Shown: piece after piece, positions 4,480 through 6,927 of the stretch
How positions within the stretch are numbered: the stretch's first letter is position 1
How the letters are laid out: each line of letters starts with the position of its first letter
NCBI GenBank assembly: GCA_023390785.1
Contig: JAEWCE010000323.1
Coordinates: 1-6,927, forward strand
Source of the DNA: Pseudomonadota bacterium
GTDB taxonomy: Bacteria > Pseudomonadota > Alphaproteobacteria > Rhizobiales > Devosiaceae
Direction: 5' to 3'
DNA: 6,927 nucleotides
The notes under the pieces: model-generated
Databases searched by the model: none
What the model saw: only the letters and a program-made list of their open reading frames with translations
Told to the model about the DNA's origin: nothing
Made by a program: the position numbers and the translations under genes

Positions 4480-6288
4480 CTAGTTATCGTCCATCTTCAG
4501 TGCCGCGATGAACGCTTCCTGCGGGATCTCGACTGAGCCGAACTGGCGCATGCGCTTTTTACCCGCCTTCTGCTTTTCCAGCAGCTTGCGCTTGCGGGTG
4601 GCGTCGCCGCCGTAGCACTTGGCGGTCACGTCCTTGCGCATGGCGCGCACTGTCTCTCGCGCGATGATCTTGCCGCCGATGGCGGCCTGGATGGGGATGA
4701 CGAAGAGGTGGGGCGGGATCAGGTCCTTGAGCTTTTCGCACATTTGCCTGCCACGGCTTTCCGCTGCGTTGCGGTGGACCAGCATGGAGAGCGCGTCGAC
4801 CGGCTCGCCGTTGACGAGGATGGAGAGCTTCACCAGGTCGCCGGCGCGGTAGTCGGCGAGGGTGTAGTCGAAGCTGGCGTAGCCGGCGGAGATGGATTTC
4901 AGCCGGTCGTAGAAATCGAACACCACCTCGTTGAGCGGCAAATCGTATTCGACCATGGCGCGGTTGCCGACATAGGTCATGTTGCGCTGGATGCCGCGCC
5001 GGTCCTGGCAGAGCTTCAGGATGGAGCCGAGATATTCGTCCGGGGTGAGGATGGTGGCCTTGATCCAGGGCTCGCGGATTTCCCGGATGCGCGTGACCTC
5101 GGGCATGTCGGCGGGGTTGTGGAGCTGGATGGTTTCGCCGGAGGTGAGCTCGATCTCGTAGACCACCGAGGGGGCGGTGGCGATGAGATCGAGGTTGAAC
5201 TCGCGGCTCAGCCGTTCCTGGATGATCTCGAGATGCAACAGGCCGAGGAAGCCGCAGCGGAAGCCGAAGCCGAGGGCGGCGGAGGTTTCCATCTCGAACG
5301 AGAAGCTGGCGTCGTTGAGGCGGAGCTTGCCCATGGCCTCGCGCAGTTCCTCGAAGTCGGAGGCATCGACGGGAAAGAGGCCGCAGAAGACGACGGGCTG
5401 GGCCGGGCGGAAGCCGGGGAGCGCGGCGGCGGTGGGGCGACGGTCGTCGGTGATGGTGTCGCCGACGTTGGTATCGGCCACCTGCTTGATGGCGGCGGTG
5501 AAAAAGCCGATCTCGCCCGGGCCGAGCTCGCCGACATCGACCAGCTTGGGGGTGAAGACGCCGACGCGGTCGAGCTCGTAGGCGGCCTTGGTGGCCATCA
5601 TCCGGATCTTCTGGCCCTTCCTGATGGTGCCGTCGACGACGCGGATGAGGACGACGACGCCGAGGTAGGTGTCGTACCAGCTGTCGACGAGCAGCGCCTT
5701 GAGCGGGGCGGCGGGATCGCCCTTCGGCGCCGGCAGGCGGTGGACGATGGCCTCGAGCACGGTGTCGATGCCGAGGCCGGTCTTGGCGCTGATCTCGAGC
5801 GCATCGGAGGCATCGAGGCCGATGACGTCCTCGATCTGCTGCTTGACGCGGGCGACGTCGGCGGCGGGCAGGTCGACCTTGTTGATGACCGGCACGATCT
5901 CGTGGTCGACCTCCATCGCGTGGTAGACGTTGGCAAGGGTCTGCGCCTCGACGCCCTGGGTGGCATCGACGACCAGCAGGCTGCCCTCGACGGCGGCGAG
6001 CGAGCGGTTGACCTCGTAGGCGAAATCGACGTGGCCGGGGGTGTCGATGAGGTTGAGCACGTAGCTCTCGCCGTTCCGCGCCTTGTAGTTGAGGCGGACG
6101 GTCTGGGCCTTGATGGTGATGCCGCGCTCGCGCTCGATCTCCATCGAATCGAGCACCTGCTCCTTCATCTCGCGCTGCGCAAGGCCGCCGGTCATCTGGA
6201 TCAAGCGATCGGCAAGCGTCGACTTGCCGTGGTCGATGTGCGCGATGATCGCGAAGTTGCGGATGTTCTTCTGGGGCGTGGTGCTCAT
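4480..6288 (-). CDS. lepA: Elongation factor 4 (LepA), ribosome-associated GTPase
   Basis: LepA/EF4 is a translational GTPase that acts on the ribosome. It has been linked to back-translocation, and to initiation and ribosome assembly. The gene encodes 602 residues from ATG 6288, close to the family's usual length of about 600. The open frame extends 12 codons upstream to a TTG, but the ATG gives the typical N-terminus MSTTPQKNIRNFAIIAHIDH. GTPase motifs are intact: G1 AHIDHGKST (16-24), G2 RGITI (55-59), G3 DTPGH (82-86), G4 NKVD (136-139), G5 SAKTG (167-171). Domain II, the EF-G-like domains and the LepA-specific basic C-terminal region (GGDATRKRKLLEKQKAGKKR) follow, ending ALKMDDN. It appears complete and functional and is a core host gene. 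Its 3' end faces the ATPase gene with 5 bases between stops, leaving no room for its own terminator before the neighbouring coding sequence. Confidence 0.98.
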   Translation of the reverse strand: MSTTPQKNIRNFAIIAHIDHGKSTLADRLIQMTGGLAQREMKEQVLDSMEIERERGITIKAQTVRLNYKARNGESYVLNLIDTPGHVDFAYEVNRSLAAVEGSLLVVDATQGVEAQTLANVYHAMEVDHEIVPVINKVDLPAADVARVKQQIEDVIGLDASDALEISAKTGLGIDTVLEAIVHRLPAPKGDPAAPLKALLVDSWYDTYLGVVVLIRVVDGTIRKGQKIRMMATKAAYELDRVGVFTPKLVDVGELGPGEIGFFTAAIKQVADTNVGDTITDDRRPTAAALPGFRPAQPVVFCGLFPVDASDFEELREAMGKLRLNDASFSFEMETSAALGFGFRCGFLGLLHLEIIQERLSREFNLDLIATAPSVVYEIELTSGETIQLHNPADMPEVTRIREIREPWIKATILTPDEYLGSILKLCQDRRGIQRNMTYVGNRAMVEYDLPLNEVVFDFYDRLKSISAGYASFDYTLADYRAGDLVKLSILVNGEPVDALSMLVHRNAAESRGRQMCEKLKDLIPPHLFVIPIQAAIGGKIIARETVRAMRKDVTAKCYGGDATRKRKLLEKQKAGKKRMRQFGSVEIPQEAFIAALKMDDN

Positions 6289-6399
6289 GTCCGCGCTGAT
6301 ACAGGCGAGACGGTGCCGGAGCAAGCGGACCCGCTACCGCCGCGCTGCTCGCCGGGCGGCACGGCTTCGCGAAGGGCGGGGCCGCGCGCTCGTGGCCCG
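6289..6399. other. Spacer between the amidohydrolase gene and lepA
   Basis: These 111 GC-rich bases contain a 10-base palindrome, CTTCGCGAAG (6365-6374), but no T-run, clear promoter hexamers or strong ribosome binding site for lepA. The two genes run in the same direction, so the lepA promoter may lie here or transcription may come from upstream. Confidence 0.4.
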
Positions 6400-6927
6400 C
6401 TACTTCCAGTCGGGATTGCGGGTGTCGGCGGTGAGCGTCACGTTGCCGGCCAGGACCGTGGCGATGACGCCGATGTCCTTGATCTTCATCGGGTCGACGT
6501 CGCGGGGATCCTCCTCGAGCACGACGAAATCGGCGAACTTGCCGGTCTCGATGCTGCCGATGCGGTCGTTGACGCCAAGCGTGTAGGCGGCATCGATGGT
6601 CACCATCTTCATCGCCTTCTCGACGTCGAGGACGCGCTCGTGGGGGGCGTGGACCTTGCCGCTCAGCTCGCCGATGCGGTTGACCGCGACCCAGACCTCG
6701 AGCAGCGGGCTTGGCACGCCGACCGGCGTGTCGGAGTGGAGCGAGACGACGATGTCCTGCTCGATGAGCGAGTTCATGCGTGCCGCCAGCGAGGCGCGGT
6801 CGGTGCCGATCTGGTCGGCGTTGAGGTCGGCGCGTTCGGAGACGTAGTACGGGTTGGTGCTGACGATGGCGCCGAGCGCCTTGAGCTGGCGGCCCTGGGC
6901 CGTGCTCGAGATGCCGAAATGCTCGAA
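6400..6927 (-). CDS. Amidohydrolase family 3 (YtcJ-like), 3' part only
   Basis: The frame is open from the right edge to TAG at 6402-6400 and gives the last 175 residues; the start lies outside the window. The stretch FEHFGISST at the beginning of the fragment, LHSDTPV (63-69, with Asp66 as a probable metal-site residue), AVNRI, the segment DAAYTLGVNDRIGSIETGKFADFVV and the later DPRDVDPMKIKDI are characteristic of the C-terminal half of Amidohydro_3 proteins related to YtcJ. These are metal-dependent hydrolases acting on amide-type bonds, but the substrate cannot be told. Codon use is GC-rich like lepA, so it is backbone. The signal peptide status and the N-terminal His motifs cannot be seen. 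Confidence 0.9.
   Translation of the reverse strand, partial: FEHFGISSTAQGRQLKALGAIVSTNPYYVSERADLNADQIGTDRASLAARMNSLIEQDIVVSLHSDTPVGVPSPLLEVWVAVNRIGELSGKVHAPHERVLDVEKAMKMVTIDAAYTLGVNDRIGSIETGKFADFVVLEEDPRDVDPMKIKDIGVIATVLAGNVTLTADTRNPDWK

Noticed and set aside
1134..4486. Possible terminal direct repeats: TGACCGAAGTTA at 1134-1145 and TGACTAGTTA at 4477-4486
   Set aside because: They differ in length and share only two four-base blocks, which is not more than chance. The second also runs into the lepA stop.
6289..6324. 12-codon N-terminal extension of LepA from a TTG
   Set aside because: LepA proteins normally begin a few residues before the IRNF(A/S)I segment, which the ATG at 6288 provides.
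4559..6586. Several long open frames antisense or out of phase within lepA and the amidohydrolase gene
   Set aside because: They are shadows in GC-rich coding DNA, with Arg/Ser/Pro-biased low-complexity translations and no domain features.
1..6927. CRISPR array, rRNA, insertion sequence or integrase
   Set aside because: No regularly spaced repeats, RNA gene hallmarks or transposase/integrase coding sequence were seen on either strand.

Overview
The window looks like a piece of a high-GC alphaproteobacterial chromosome. The evidence is an alphaproteobacterial-looking LepA, GC-rich third codon positions in the flanking genes, and a direct repeat of the GTTC-N7-GTTC type, which is the LexA box known from Alphaproteobacteria. 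I cannot place it to order or genus.

The layout falls into three parts. The left flank (1-1121) holds the 5' part of an unrecognised minus-strand gene (1-398), a GC-rich intergenic stretch with two perfect palindromes and a LexA-box-like repeat, and a small plus-strand zinc-ribbon gene (765-1121). The middle (about 1122-4474) is a compositionally different four-gene plus-strand cassette. Hand-counted 60-base lines give about 47-48% GC there (2161-2220, 3781-3840) against 67% in the flanks (901-960, 5461-5520). The right flank (4480-6927) holds lepA and the 3' part of a YtcJ-like amidohydrolase, both on the minus strand.

The cassette is the interesting part. Its last three genes fit the ABC-three-component (ABC-3C) class of predicted conflict/defence systems. 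They are a protein with the family's C-terminal domain ending in GMLYFLTGNCHVRW, a small middle component, and an SMC/Rad50-like ABC ATPase with a four-cysteine zinc motif between two coiled coils. In front of them is a 65-residue single-pass membrane protein, translationally coupled to the C-terminal-domain gene by a GTGA overlap. These two proteins share a 19-residue motif at 12/19 identity (30/39 bases over the core). The C-terminal-domain protein has no visible effector domain of its own.

My reading is that this is a split version of an ABC-3C effector. The membrane part is a separate small protein that may be joined to the sensor/ATPase scaffold through the shared motif. All four genes overlap, with no gaps, so they should be made as one unit. 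The ATPase stop lies only 5 bases from the lepA stop on the other strand, so the cassette sits directly against lepA. No integrase, transposase, tRNA or convincing terminal repeat is visible, so how it arrived is unknown.
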